Positions 35,647-43,732 of a stretch of DNA of 64,000 nt are shown piece by piece; positions within the stretch are counted from its first letter, which is position 1, and each line of letters opens with the position of its first letter. Both the position numbers and the translations under genes were made by a program. The notes beneath the pieces are model-generated. The model searched no databases. It saw only the letters and a list, made by a program, of their open reading frames with translations, and had not been told where the DNA came from. This stretch comes from Comamonas thiooxydans (GTDB lineage: Bacteria > Pseudomonadota > Gammaproteobacteria > Burkholderiales > Burkholderiaceae_C), in NCBI RefSeq assembly GCF_002157685.2, contig NZ_AP026738.1:2914001-2978000 (forward strand), written 5' to 3'.

Positions 35647-35991
35647 TCAGCCTGCAAATGATTGGAGGCGAGCATCTCGCGCAGCTGGCGATTCATTACG
35701 CGTTTCGTTGATCACTTGCTCGCGGGTTTTGCTCGATCCTGTCTCGGGAGTTCCACGTGGGAAATTGCTTTCACCGTAAGAAAGGCGGCCCTGCTTCATG
35801 GCAGCTTCAGTCTCGGCCTTGACTTGAGCTCGGGTTTTCTGGCTTTCAAAGTGCTGCGGATGCACGATCACGCCTTGTTCATTGTTGGCTGGATGCTCGT
35901 AGGCTGCAGAGGCCATTCCAGGAAGAGCCAGGGTGACAACGGCAGCAACGCTTGCGAGTACGGAGGAAATGGAGATGCGGTTTTGAGACAT
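35647..35991 (-). CDS. DUF4148 secreted protein, copy 2
   Basis: A 114-residue exported protein with signal peptide (VTLALPGMASAAYEHP, cleavage near residue 29) and the DUF4148 repeats (TRAQVKAETEAAMKQG; TREQVINETRNESP). It parallels the copy at 7073-7420 in length, the N-terminal HPANNEQGV segment and ending (ARDARLQSFAG). AGGAG precedes ATG 35991. A CusR-like box begins 109 bp upstream, almost the same spacing as for copy 1. The function of the family is unknown. Confidence 0.88.
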   Translation of the reverse strand: MSQNRISISSVLASVAAVVTLALPGMASAAYEHPANNEQGVIVHPQHFESQKTRAQVKAETEAAMKQGRLSYGESNFPRGTPETGSSKTREQVINETRNESPAARDARLQSFAG

Positions 35992-36099
35992 GGTTGGCTC
36001 CTAAGACAGTTGATGAACACATCTCCTGGGCCTTGATCAAGGTGAGGAGAAGATGAGTTGATCTTAGGAGTCGGAGCCCAACAAAATCAGGACTGCCCG

Positions 36100-36115
36100 G
36101 TGACATTGTTGTCAG
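36100..36115. promoter_or_regulatory. CusR-like box before DUF4148 copy 2
   Basis: GTGACA-TTGT-TGTCAG, a near-copy of the box at 7530, 109 bp upstream of the start codon. Confidence 0.65.
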
Positions 36116-36229
36116 CTTTTTCGCGGCAGCTCTTACCCCAAATCTGCATACCAATAAACCCAAAGCGAAAAGTGAAGACCAACGTAGTTGACGTACACAG
36201 CGTGCTCCAGTGCTTGTGCAGACAGATAC

Positions 36230-36261
36230 TTGACATTCACATCATGTGAAGGATGAAACTT
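36230..36261 (+). promoter_or_regulatory. CueR-type promoter of the HMA protein gene
   Basis: TTGACA (36230-36235) overlaps a perfect dyad TTCACATCATGTGAA (36236-36250) and leads to a weak -10 (AAACTT) after 19-20 bp. Over-long spacer and dyad are typical of copper-sensing MerR regulators (CueR/HmrR). A very similar promoter stands before the Cu ATPase at 43674. Confidence 0.72.
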
Positions 36262-36288
36262 TAGCCACAAACTTTAAAGGAGTACGTA

Positions 36289-36573
36289 ATGGCTATTTTT
36301 CGCATCAATGACATGAAATGTGGTGCCTGTGCCGCGCGGATTCAGCGCTCCATTTTGGCGATCGATGATGAAGCAAAGATCGGAGTGAATGCGCGAGATA
36401 AAACGGTGCAAGTCTCTGGCGATCTGAGCGACGCCGACTACATGTTGGCTATCCAGACCGCTGGATACACTCCAGAATTATTGGCGTTAGCCGAAGCCGA
36501 GCAGGCAAATGCTGAGAAGCCGCAGACGAAATGCTGCGGCTCAACTTCAGCAAAGACATCTTGCTGCGGATAG
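36289..36573 (+). CDS. CopZ-like HMA metallochaperone with cysteine-rich tail
   Basis: A 94-residue cytoplasmic protein: an HMA fold (residues 1-68) whose metal loop is MKCGACAARI (C11, C14), and an unusual tail ending in KCCGSTSAKTSCCG, which offers four more thiols. AGGAG precedes the ATG. The CueR-type promoter points to copper induction. It would pass Cu(I) to the P-type ATPase at 43733, whose N-terminus lacks an HMA domain. The Cys tail may store or sense metal. Mercury-binding MerP-like function is less likely because there is no signal peptide. Confidence 0.85.
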   Translation: MAIFRINDMKCGACAARIQRSILAIDDEAKIGVNARDKTVQVSGDLSDADYMLAIQTAGYTPELLALAEAEQANAEKPQTKCCGSTSAKTSCCG

Positions 36574-36613
36574 TGTCTTCTTGCTCTCAAGAAAAGCCTG
36601 TTTTCTGATCTGC

Positions 36614-38017
36614 TTAGGAAGTCGGCTGCGGAGTGGGGAATTTCAAGGTGAAGCGAGTTCGTCCATTGGCTGAAGTAGCGGTAATGGAGCCTCCATGAGC
36701 TTCGGCAATTGCTCGGGTGATTGCCAAACCCAATCCGCTACCGTCTGAGTCCGGATGAGCCCTGGAAGGGTCAGCTCGGTAGAAGCGGTCAAATAACCTG
36801 GGCAGGACTTTGGGATCAATGTCCTGCCCTGTATTTTCCACAGTGACAAGTGTCCAGGAAGCTGCGGTCTCAATGTCGATGGTGACCATGCCTGCATGCG
36901 GCGTGTAGCGCAAAGCATTAGATAGCAAATTACTCACAGCACGATGGAACATCAGTCGATCACCATCAACGAGTCCATCGCCTTTTAACTTCAAATGAAT
37001 TTGCTTTTCTTCAGCGACAGCCTCGTAGAACTCCAGCAATGCATACGATTCTTGCTGTGCCGAAAATTGCTCCTTGCGCGGCAGGCTTACGCCCCGTTCA
37101 GTTTTGGCCAGAAACAGCATGTCTGACACCATACGAGCCAAACGCTGAAACTCTTCGGCATTCGAGGCAAGAATGTCTCGGTATGTCGCGGCATCACGCT
37201 TGGACGCCAGCACAACCTGAGTCTGCGTCAACAGGTTGCTGATGGGCGTACGCAGTTCATGGGCCAAATCAGACGCGAAATCTGTCAGTCGCTGAAAATC
37301 GTCCTGCAACCGATCCAGCATGCGATTGAGCTCATGCGCCAAATCGGCCATTTCTACGGGTACAGCCTCGACCGGCATGCGTTCACTCATCTTCTGTCCC
37401 GTCACAACGGCCGCACGTGATTTCATCTCTCGCAGCGGTGCTAGCCCTTGTCGCGCCGCGAGCCAAGACAGAAGTGAGCACAGCAAAATTGCTGCGATCA
37501 CATAAATGGCAAAGCTTGTGCGAATTCCGTTGAGGAATTGAATGTGATGCTTTGTGTCTGCTGCGATCACTATCTTTAATGGCGACGGTGCGTAGGCCGG
37601 GAGCGTCTCAAAGCTCAAGGTGTGGAATTCTGCATCTGCGTGCCGCCACACCCCAAACGATCCTTCCTTGTCGATAAAAGTCGAATTGCGATCCGGCACT
37701 GCAAAGCCGGATGCGGGCGATTGAAATACGGTTTCTCCTTGGGCATCTTTCACCTGGACTTGAAGATCCTCGTGATAGTTCAGTGCCTCATTTAGACGCC
37801 AACGAGCATCATCGACCGACTTGGTGTTCTGGAGAATTTTCTCGATCAAATGGCGCTTGTCCTGAAGCGTCATTCGGTCCAATTCCACGAAATGCTTTTC
37901 TGTAACGACTAGAAATAGGCCGCCTAAACCTAGCACTACGGCTGCCGCAACAGCCGTGAAGAAGAGGGCCAAGCGAATCGTTAAAGAAAGCTTTCCCTTG
38001 CGAGTGAGACGCTGCAC
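36614..38017 (-). CDS. copS: CopS/CusS-type copper-sensing histidine kinase
   Basis: A 467-residue heavy-metal sensor kinase starting at GTG 38017, directly after the copR stop. Two membrane helices (about 12-35 and 165-185) frame a periplasmic domain of ~130 residues; HAMP follows. The phospho-accepting His is in LAHELRTPISNL; N box NLLSNALRYTP, G1 ENTGQDIDP and G2 GSGLGLAI are intact. Its position next to copR and the cop genes indicates that it senses periplasmic copper or silver. Confidence 0.93.
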   Translation of the reverse strand: MQRLTRKGKLSLTIRLALFFTAVAAAVVLGLGGLFLVVTEKHFVELDRMTLQDKRHLIEKILQNTKSVDDARWRLNEALNYHEDLQVQVKDAQGETVFQSPASGFAVPDRNSTFIDKEGSFGVWRHADAEFHTLSFETLPAYAPSPLKIVIAADTKHHIQFLNGIRTSFAIYVIAAILLCSLLSWLAARQGLAPLREMKSRAAVVTGQKMSERMPVEAVPVEMADLAHELNRMLDRLQDDFQRLTDFASDLAHELRTPISNLLTQTQVVLASKRDAATYRDILASNAEEFQRLARMVSDMLFLAKTERGVSLPRKEQFSAQQESYALLEFYEAVAEEKQIHLKLKGDGLVDGDRLMFHRAVSNLLSNALRYTPHAGMVTIDIETAASWTLVTVENTGQDIDPKVLPRLFDRFYRADPSRAHPDSDGSGLGLAITRAIAEAHGGSITATSANGRTRFTLKFPTPQPTS

Positions 38018-38701
38018 CTATTCCTCCTCGGGGACTTCAAGCACATAGCCCATTCCTCGTACGGTCTGGATCAGTTTGATCGAGTGGCCTTCGTCAATTT
38101 TTGCCCGCAGACGGCGCATGGCCACCTCAATGACGTTGGTGTCGCTGTCGAAATTCATGTCCCATACCTGCGATGCGATCAATGAACGTGGCAGCACTTC
38201 ACCATGTCGGCGCATCAGCAACTCCAAGAGTCCGAACTCTTTGGCTGTGAGGTCAACACGTTTGCCGTTGCGAGATACGCGGCGACGCAGCAGGTCTAGC
38301 TCGAGATCTGCAACAGTCAGAGTAGTACCTTCATTGGCCGGATGTCCACGTCTAAGAATAATGCGAACTCTGGCGAGTAGCTCTGCGAAAGAAAACGGCT
38401 TTACCAGGTAATCATCAGCGCCGAGCTCTAGTCCTTTGACACGGTCCTCGACATGGTCCCGTGCAGTAAGAAACAGGACCGGCATATGTAGTCCTCGATC
38501 ACGCAAAGACTGGAGCACCTGCCAACCATTGAGGCCCGGCAGCATAACATCCAAGATCACCAAGGAGTACTCCCCTTGCAAAGCCAGATGTAAGCCGTCT
38601 GAGCCATTTGGGACGAGGTCAGCAATGTAGCCAGCCTCGGTCAATCCCTGGCGCAGGTACTCACCTGTTTTAGGCTCATCTTCAACAATCAAAATCCTCA
38701 T
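38018..38701 (-). CDS. copR: CopR/CusR-type response regulator
   Basis: A 227-residue OmpR-family regulator: receiver domain with E7, D8, phosphoacceptor D51 (VILDVMLPG), LTARD and DYLVKPF, then a winged helix ending in [13 protein letters not shown]. It is divergent from copABCD with a 365-bp gap that holds two inverted-repeat boxes. It is closely similar in layout to CzcR in this window, so the two may bind overlapping sets of sites. Confidence 0.94.
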   Translation of the reverse strand: MRILIVEDEPKTGEYLRQGLTEAGYIADLVPNGSDGLHLALQGEYSLVILDVMLPGLNGWQVLQSLRDRGLHMPVLFLTARDHVEDRVKGLELGADDYLVKPFSFAELLARVRIILRRGHPANEGTTLTVADLELDLLRRRVSRNGKRVDLTAKEFGLLELLMRRHGEVLPRSLIASQVWDMNFDSDTNVIEVAMRRLRAKIDEGHSIKLIQTVRGMGYVLEVPEEE

Positions 38702-38764
38702 GTACTCGCTCCGCTGCAGTGGACGATCAAGAGTGTGCCGAGTTTGAAGCCCTCTGACATGAAG

Positions 38765-38780
38765 ATAAGAAAAATGTAAT
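38765..38780. promoter_or_regulatory. Degenerate CopR-like box before copR
   Basis: ATAAGA-AAAA-TGTAAT keeps one exact half site and the 4-bp spacing, 64 bp upstream of the copR start. It would allow autoregulation. Confidence 0.42.
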
Positions 38781-38930
38781 GTTCCTGAAATCCTGGCGAT
38801 AGAAAGGCCAACACTGCCTCGTTGTTCCTTCCTGGGAAGTCATCAAGCGTGGCTAGCAGAGTGAACCTTTTGACTGCATCGAAGGCATTTCTGGATAGAA
38901 GCCCTCCGTCGCACCAAACATGACGCGAGC

Positions 38931-38946
38931 ATTACATGAATGTAAT
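38931..38946. promoter_or_regulatory. CopR box before copA
   Basis: ATTACA-TGAA-TGTAAT, two exact inverted half sites, ends 120 bp before the copA start. It is the best example in the window of the ATTACA/TGTAAT variant. Confidence 0.75.
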
Positions 38947-39066
38947 GAATGAGTCACTCCTCCGAAATTCAGCACGCCCTAGCATACTGAACATATCGAG
39001 CGCTCATTGCATCAGGCAAGCGTCGCCGAAAACGAATTTCTTGGAAGCTCTGGAGGATTTCACCTT

Positions 39067-41010
39067 ATGCCGCGTCATTCGCCATTTTTTGTCACTCCCA
39101 CTCAAGGGTTCTCTCGTCGGCGCTTCGTTCAGGGGCTGGCCGCAGGAGGCGTTCTGGCGGGCCTGTCAACGCAGTCGCTCATGGCATTCGCACAGCAGAG
39201 CTCCACAGTCCGCGGGGCCGCTCCGGTGCTGAAGGGTAACGAGTTCGATTTGGTGATCGCCGAGTCCGCCGTGAACTTTACGGGCAAGCCAGGGATGGCG
39301 ACAACGATCAATGGATCGCTTCCTGCACCAACCCTGCGCTGGCGAGAGGGGGAGACGGTGACGATTCGCGTCACGAACAAGCTGCGCGAGGCCACTTCTA
39401 TTCATTGGCACGGCATTATCTTGCCCTACCAGATGGACGGAGTTCCAGGCATCAGCTTTGCGGGCATTCCTCCTGGAGAGACGTTTACCTACCGTTTCAA
39501 GGTTCAGCAAAGCGGTTCCTACTGGTATCACTCACATTCAGGCATGCAGGAACTCACCGGCATGTATGGAGCGATCATCATTGATCCCGCAGGACCTGAG
39601 ACTATCCGTGCAGATCGTGATCATGTCGTGCTCTTCTCTGACTGGACTGACGAAGACCCCATGCGCGTTTTCGCAAAGCTCAAGGTTCAGGGCGACTACT
39701 ACAACTACAACCAGCCCACGGTCTTTGATTTCTTCCGTGATGCATCGCGTGATGGCGTGTCAGCGGCATTAGACAAGCGCAAGATGTGGAACGAGATGCG
39801 CATGAATCCAACGGATTTAGCCGACCTCTCTTCTGCGACCCTGACCTACCTCGCAAATGGCGTCACACCTGCAGGCAATTGGACTGCTCTTTTCCGTCCG
39901 GGCGAGCGTGTCCGGCTGCGCATGGTCAACGGCGCGGGCAATACCTTCTATGACGTACGTATACCGGGCCTGAAGCTCACGGTGGTTCATGTTGACGGTG
40001 TCGACGTAGAGCCTGTGACTGTCGATGAATTCCGATTCGGCCCTGGCGAAACCATAGACGTGATTGTCGAGCCACGTGATGACGCCTATACGATTTTTGC
40101 CCAGTCGATGGACCGAACAGGCTACGCACGCGCTACGTTAGCAGTGCGCGAAGGCCTGCAGGCTCCAGTCCCCGCACTCGATCCCGTCGAATGGCTGGGT
40201 ATGAGCGACATGATGGGCGCCATGAGCCATGGCAGTTCTGGAGCCGACATGGACATGACCGGCATGTCTGGGATGACCGGCATGTCTGGGATGACCGGCA
40301 TGTCTGGGATGACCGGCATGTCTGGGATGACCGGCATGTCTGGGATGACGGGTATGGCCGGGATGGCTGGTATGTCGGGGGCAATGGCCGGCATGGATCA
40401 TGGTGCGATGGCCGGCATGAATCACGGTGGTATGGCGATGGACCATAGTCAGCATGCCAAGCCTGCTGGGAGCTTGGCAGTGCCCAGCACCACCGCACGC
40501 CATGCTCGCACTGAATATGGCGCAAGAACAGATATGCGAGTCGATATGGCCCGCACCAATCTTGACGATCCCGGTATCGGTCTGCGCAATAACGGCAGAC
40601 GGGTGCTGACCTTGGCAGATCTGCATACACCTTCAGGTCCGATGGACTCGCGCGGTCCTGGACGAGAGGTGGAGTTGCACCTGACGGGGAATATGGAGCG
40701 ATATTCCTGGTCTCTTGATGGATTGGAGTTCGGGCAATCAACGCCTGTTCACTTCCGTCACGGCGAGCGTTTGCGAGTCATCCTGCACAACGACACGATG
40801 ATGACTCACCCTATGCACTTGCATGGGATGTGGAGTGAACTGGAGAGCCCTGATGGTCGATTCCTCGCCCGTCGACACACCTTGCCAGTACAGCCTGCAC
40901 AACGCATCAGCTTCTTGGTGACGGCAGATGCTCTGGGGCGCTGGGCATGGCATTGCCACCTGATGTTCCACATGGATGCAGGCATGTTCCGCGAAGTCGT
41001 AGTGTCTTGA
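39067..41010 (+). CDS. copA: CopA/PcoA multicopper oxidase
   Basis: A 647-residue periplasmic multicopper oxidase that oxidises Cu(I) to the less toxic Cu(II). ATG 39067 is chosen because GGAGG lies before it and it gives a twin-arginine signal (SRRRFVQGLAAGG, residues 16-28). Copper ligands are in SIHWHG, YHSHSG, HPMHLHG and WAWHCHLMFHMDAGM. Residues ~396-470 form a Met-rich insert built from repeats of MSGMTG, then MDHGAM and MNHGGM units, which bind Cu(I). It starts copABCD and is divergent from copRS. Confidence 0.96.
   Translation: MPRHSPFFVTPTQGFSRRRFVQGLAAGGVLAGLSTQSLMAFAQQSSTVRGAAPVLKGNEFDLVIAESAVNFTGKPGMATTINGSLPAPTLRWREGETVTIRVTNKLREATSIHWHGIILPYQMDGVPGISFAGIPPGETFTYRFKVQQSGSYWYHSHSGMQELTGMYGAIIIDPAGPETIRADRDHVVLFSDWTDEDPMRVFAKLKVQGDYYNYNQPTVFDFFRDASRDGVSAALDKRKMWNEMRMNPTDLADLSSATLTYLANGVTPAGNWTALFRPGERVRLRMVNGAGNTFYDVRIPGLKLTVVHVDGVDVEPVTVDEFRFGPGETIDVIVEPRDDAYTIFAQSMDRTGYARATLAVREGLQAPVPALDPVEWLGMSDMMGAMSHGSSGADMDMTGMSGMTGMSGMTGMSGMTGMSGMTGMSGMTGMAGMAGMSGAMAGMDHGAMAGMNHGGMAMDHSQHAKPAGSLAVPSTTARHARTEYGARTDMRVDMARTNLDDPGIGLRNNGRRVLTLADLHTPSGPMDSRGPGREVELHLTGNMERYSWSLDGLEFGQSTPVHFRHGERLRVILHNDTMMTHPMHLHGMWSELESPDGRFLARRHTLPVQPAQRISFLVTADALGRWAWHCHLMFHMDAGMFREVVVS
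40261..40350 (+). repeat. Five tandem 18-bp units inside copA
   Basis: GGCATGTCTGGGATGACC is repeated five times without interruption, the last copy differing by one base. Each unit encodes GMSGMT. The near-identity implies recent expansion, so the number of Met motifs may vary between strains. Confidence 0.92.
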
Positions 41011-41035
41011 ACAAACCTCACAAGGAAGATCAAAA

Positions 41036-42007
41036 ATGTCCAAAGCACTCCCTATTCGTGCATTGTCCACTGCGCTCCTCGCTCTGGTGAGTATTGCGGC
41101 CCAGGCGCAAAGCGACCATTCATCGCATGGCCAAGCGAATATGCAAATGGAAGCACCGGCAAGCCCTGCCACAACTGCAGCTGATCCACATGCAGGTCAT
41201 GGTGCTATGACTGGCAGCGCTGCAAGCGGCCCTGCGATGGATCACGGCAGCATGCAGATGCAAGGGGGATCCGCACCTCCAGATGCTCGCGACCCACATG
41301 GGTATTCCAATGGGTTGACCTTGGGATCGGGCGATTACGCGGTGCCTGGCGTCCCGCGCTTGATGCTTGCGGACGAGCATACCTTTGCCTCGCTGCGTGG
41401 TGAGACCCTGGAACGCCGTTTTTCACGCAGAGGTGATGATTCAACGGCCTATGACTTGCAAGCATGGTACGGGACCTCATACAACAAAGCTGTCTTGAAG
41501 GCAGAAGGTGACGTCGCCAAAGGAAAGCTCGAAGAGTCTCGCACCGAACTGCTTTGGAGCCGTGCTGCCACAACCTATTGGGATACACAGTTGGGTCTGC
41601 GCTTAGACAACGGCGTGGGACCTAGCCGTCAATGGCTGGCATTTGGTGTGCAGGGCCTGGCCCCTTACTGGTTCGAGCTGGAGGCCACAGCCTATGTTGG
41701 CAGTGGCGGCAGAACTGCGCTTCGCCTAAATGCAAGCTACGAACTATTGCTGACTCAGCGCCTGATCCTTGAGCCAAGAGCTGAAATGCAGTTTTACGGC
41801 AAGGATGATCCAGAGCGGCATATCGGCAAGGGCCTAGCCGAAGCATCTGCGGGCCTGCGACTGCGCTACGAGTTCAGCCGTCAGTTCGCTCCATATATCG
41901 GAGTGGAACGTGCGGGAAGTTTCGGGCGAACCGCTGATCTCGTTCGTGCCGACGGTGGCCGTGCTCAGCAAACACGTTGGGTGGCCGGTGTCCGCTTCTG
42001 GTTCTAG
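41036..42007 (+). CDS. copB: CopB/PcoB outer-membrane copper protein
   Basis: A 323-residue outer-membrane beta-barrel. It has a signal peptide (LLALVSIAAQAQS), a Met/His-rich periplasmic segment (DPHAGHGAMTG; MDHGSMQMQGG; residues ~27-85), then the CopB domain with alternating strands and a terminal Phe (GVRFWF), the usual barrel-assembly signal. It follows copA by 25 bp. It is thought to bind or export excess copper at the outer membrane together with CopA. Confidence 0.94.
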   Translation: MSKALPIRALSTALLALVSIAAQAQSDHSSHGQANMQMEAPASPATTAADPHAGHGAMTGSAASGPAMDHGSMQMQGGSAPPDARDPHGYSNGLTLGSGDYAVPGVPRLMLADEHTFASLRGETLERRFSRRGDDSTAYDLQAWYGTSYNKAVLKAEGDVAKGKLEESRTELLWSRAATTYWDTQLGLRLDNGVGPSRQWLAFGVQGLAPYWFELEATAYVGSGGRTALRLNASYELLLTQRLILEPRAEMQFYGKDDPERHIGKGLAEASAGLRLRYEFSRQFAPYIGVERAGSFGRTADLVRADGGRAQQTRWVAGVRFWF

Positions 42008-42028
42008 CCTGGCCAATGTCCCCTTCCT

Positions 42029-42056
42029 AGTTGGCGCGTCCTTGGGAGCGCCAACT
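42029..42056 (+). terminator. Hairpin between copB and copC
   Basis: AGTTGGCGC pairs with GCGCCAACT over a 10-nt loop, 21 bp after copB. No T-run follows, so it is more likely a partial terminator or mRNA-stability element that sets copAB above copCD. Confidence 0.5.
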
Positions 42057-42117
42057 CTACAGACCTAGATTCGACATCTGTTTTCAAACCACCATCACAC
42101 TTAGATAGGAGTCTCTC

Positions 42118-42504
42118 ATGAACCGCTCAAACCTGGTCGCTAAGTTCATCGCGCCAATTGCCGCAACACTGTTCGCTTCCGCAGCATTTGCACATCCTTC
42201 GTTAGTTTCCTCCTCTCCTGCGGATAAGTCGCAGGTCGCGGCACCTGCCACGATTGAGTTGAAGTTCTCGGAAACGCTGGTTCCTCAGTTCTCGGCAGCG
42301 AACTTGATCATGACGGGGATGCCCGGAATGCCGAACCACGGCGCAATGAAGGTCAGCGCAAGCGTCTCTGGCGCTAGCGATGGCAAAACCATGGTCATTA
42401 CTCCCGCTCAGACGCTTCAACCCGGTGCCTATCGCGTGGATTGGCGTGCAGTGTCGTCAGACACACACCCTATCAATGGCAACGTCACATTCCAGGTGAA
42501 GTAA
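42118..42504 (+). CDS. copC: CopC periplasmic copper-binding protein
   Basis: A 128-residue exported beta-barrel protein. The signal peptide ends in ASAAFA, so the mature chain begins with His (HPSLVSSSP), the N-terminal Cu(II) ligand of CopC. A Met-rich loop (MTGMPGMPNHGAM, residues ~64-76) can hold Cu(I), and HPINGNVTFQV near the end supplies the second His. It carries copper in the periplasm and probably delivers it to CopD, which follows after 4 bp. Confidence 0.94.
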   Translation: MNRSNLVAKFIAPIAATLFASAAFAHPSLVSSSPADKSQVAAPATIELKFSETLVPQFSAANLIMTGMPGMPNHGAMKVSASVSGASDGKTMVITPAQTLQPGAYRVDWRAVSSDTHPINGNVTFQVK

Positions 42505-42508
42505 GCAA

Positions 42509-43435
42509 ATGGCCGAGGATTGGTTCACCATCGTATTGCGCCTTGCGCTGTATCTGGACATGGCTGCAGGTTTTGGCGTCGCCATGTTCAGCGTCTATGC
42601 CCTTGGCCACGACGAGCGATCCTTGGCAATTGCGCGTCGCTATCGCGTTTGCGTTGGTGTATGTGCAGTAATCGGGATTGGACTGTCAGTGATTGGCATG
42701 ACAGTCCTTGCCAAGGCCATGTCCGGTGCGCAAACTTACTCCGAGTTGTCAACGCATATCTTCGAGATGCTCATCACCGGCACTCACATGGGCCTTGCTT
42801 GGTGCATTCGTATTCTTGCGCTAGCGCTTTGCATCTTGATTGCCCTAGTGAAGTTCAATCCAACGTTTCGCTTCGTTGCCATGTCCGTATCTAGCGGTGT
42901 AGCGCTGGCGACACTGGCCTGGGCTGGTCATGGAGCGATGGACGACGGAATGCGTGGATACATCCACCTTGCTTCAGACATCTCCCACCTCTGGGCAGCA
43001 GGTGCATGGGTCGGCGCGTTGCTTGCTTTTTTGATCTTAGCCACAAGTAGGGCAAATGCGACACAGGACACCGTAGCCATATTGAGCCGCACATCAAACG
43101 GCTTTGCCCATGTCGGAACGCTGATCGTTTTCGTTCTTGCGGCCAGTGGTGTAGTCAACTATGTATTGATCGCAGGGCCTTCGCTTGATCCGCTTGTTTC
43201 GACACTCTATGGTCAGTTGCTGCTAGGCAAGCTAGTGCTGGTTCTCGGAATGCTTGCTTTGGCAGCTGCAAATCGGTTCCGGCTTAGTCCAAGTCTGGAG
43301 GCATCATTGGGCTCAGGGAATCGCGCGCAAGCAGTCGCTAAGCTACGCCAGAGCCTGTTCATGGAGACAACACTTGCAGTTCTGGTTTTGGCGAGTGTGG
43401 CTTGGCTAGGGATTCTTTCCCCAAAAGGAATTTGA
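42509..43435 (+). CDS. copD: CopD inner-membrane copper protein
   Basis: A 308-residue membrane protein with about eight helices of the CopD/PcoD family. Conserved histidines lie in helices (GTHMGLAW; AGHGAMDDG; DISHLWAAGAWVGAL). With CopC it is believed to move copper into the cytoplasm. It is the last gene of copABCD and starts 4 bp after the copC stop, so translation is probably coupled. Confidence 0.92.
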   Translation: MAEDWFTIVLRLALYLDMAAGFGVAMFSVYALGHDERSLAIARRYRVCVGVCAVIGIGLSVIGMTVLAKAMSGAQTYSELSTHIFEMLITGTHMGLAWCIRILALALCILIALVKFNPTFRFVAMSVSSGVALATLAWAGHGAMDDGMRGYIHLASDISHLWAAGAWVGALLAFLILATSRANATQDTVAILSRTSNGFAHVGTLIVFVLAASGVVNYVLIAGPSLDPLVSTLYGQLLLGKLVLVLGMLALAAANRFRLSPSLEASLGSGNRAQAVAKLRQSLFMETTLAVLVLASVAWLGILSPKGI

Positions 43436-43562
43436 TCCTCCGAGATCAACCACCGACAGCAGAAGCGGAGCTGCTCTAAGCAGACGTAGACACTGATAGG
43501 AAGGGTAAAACGCTTCCGTCGATTCATGCTTGGATGGCGTCCGCGTCATGTAGTCAGACAAA

Positions 43563-43603
43563 GGCCATCTCAACAAAGAACTATTTCTTAAATTGAGATG
43601 GCC
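43563..43603 (+). terminator. Hairpin after copD
   Basis: An 11-bp perfect stem (GGCCATCTCAA/TTGAGATGGCC) with a 19-nt A/T-rich loop, 127 bp after copD. It may end copABCD transcription before the separately controlled ATPase gene; no T-run follows directly. Confidence 0.45.
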
Positions 43604-43673
43604 ACAAGCAGCGAACTCTGATTGCGCTATCTCAGAATAGGTGGATAGAGTTGTTTTTCGAGCAGATTCTGGC

Positions 43674-43704
43674 TTGACATTCACATGGTGTAAGGGCCAA
43701 GAAT
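43674..43704 (+). promoter_or_regulatory. CueR-type promoter of the Cu(I) ATPase
   Basis: TTGACA (43674-43679) and AAGAAT (43699-43704) are 19 bp apart, with an imperfect dyad TTCACATGGTGTAAG between them. The first bases (TTGACATTCACAT) are the same as in the promoter at 36230, so both genes should answer to one copper-sensing MerR protein. Confidence 0.72.
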
Positions 43705-43732
43705 CGATCCAACATCGTGAAGGGCCATCGGC

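Larger units (their letters stand above)
38702..39066. other. copR-copA intergenic regulatory region
   Basis: 365 bp without a credible gene. It contains the two 16-bp boxes listed separately and the promoters of the divergent copRS and copABCD operons. The copA ribosome site GGAGG is at 39053-39057. Confidence 0.6.

Noticed and set aside
40261..40350. Short regular repeats that could suggest a CRISPR array
   Set aside because: The 18-bp units are contiguous with no spacers and lie in frame inside copA.
40133..40741. Minus-strand frames with many HAGHPRHAGH or SSQTCR repeats
   Set aside because: They are the reverse reading of the Met-rich tandem repeat in copA. The repeat creates artificial low-complexity proteins in every frame.
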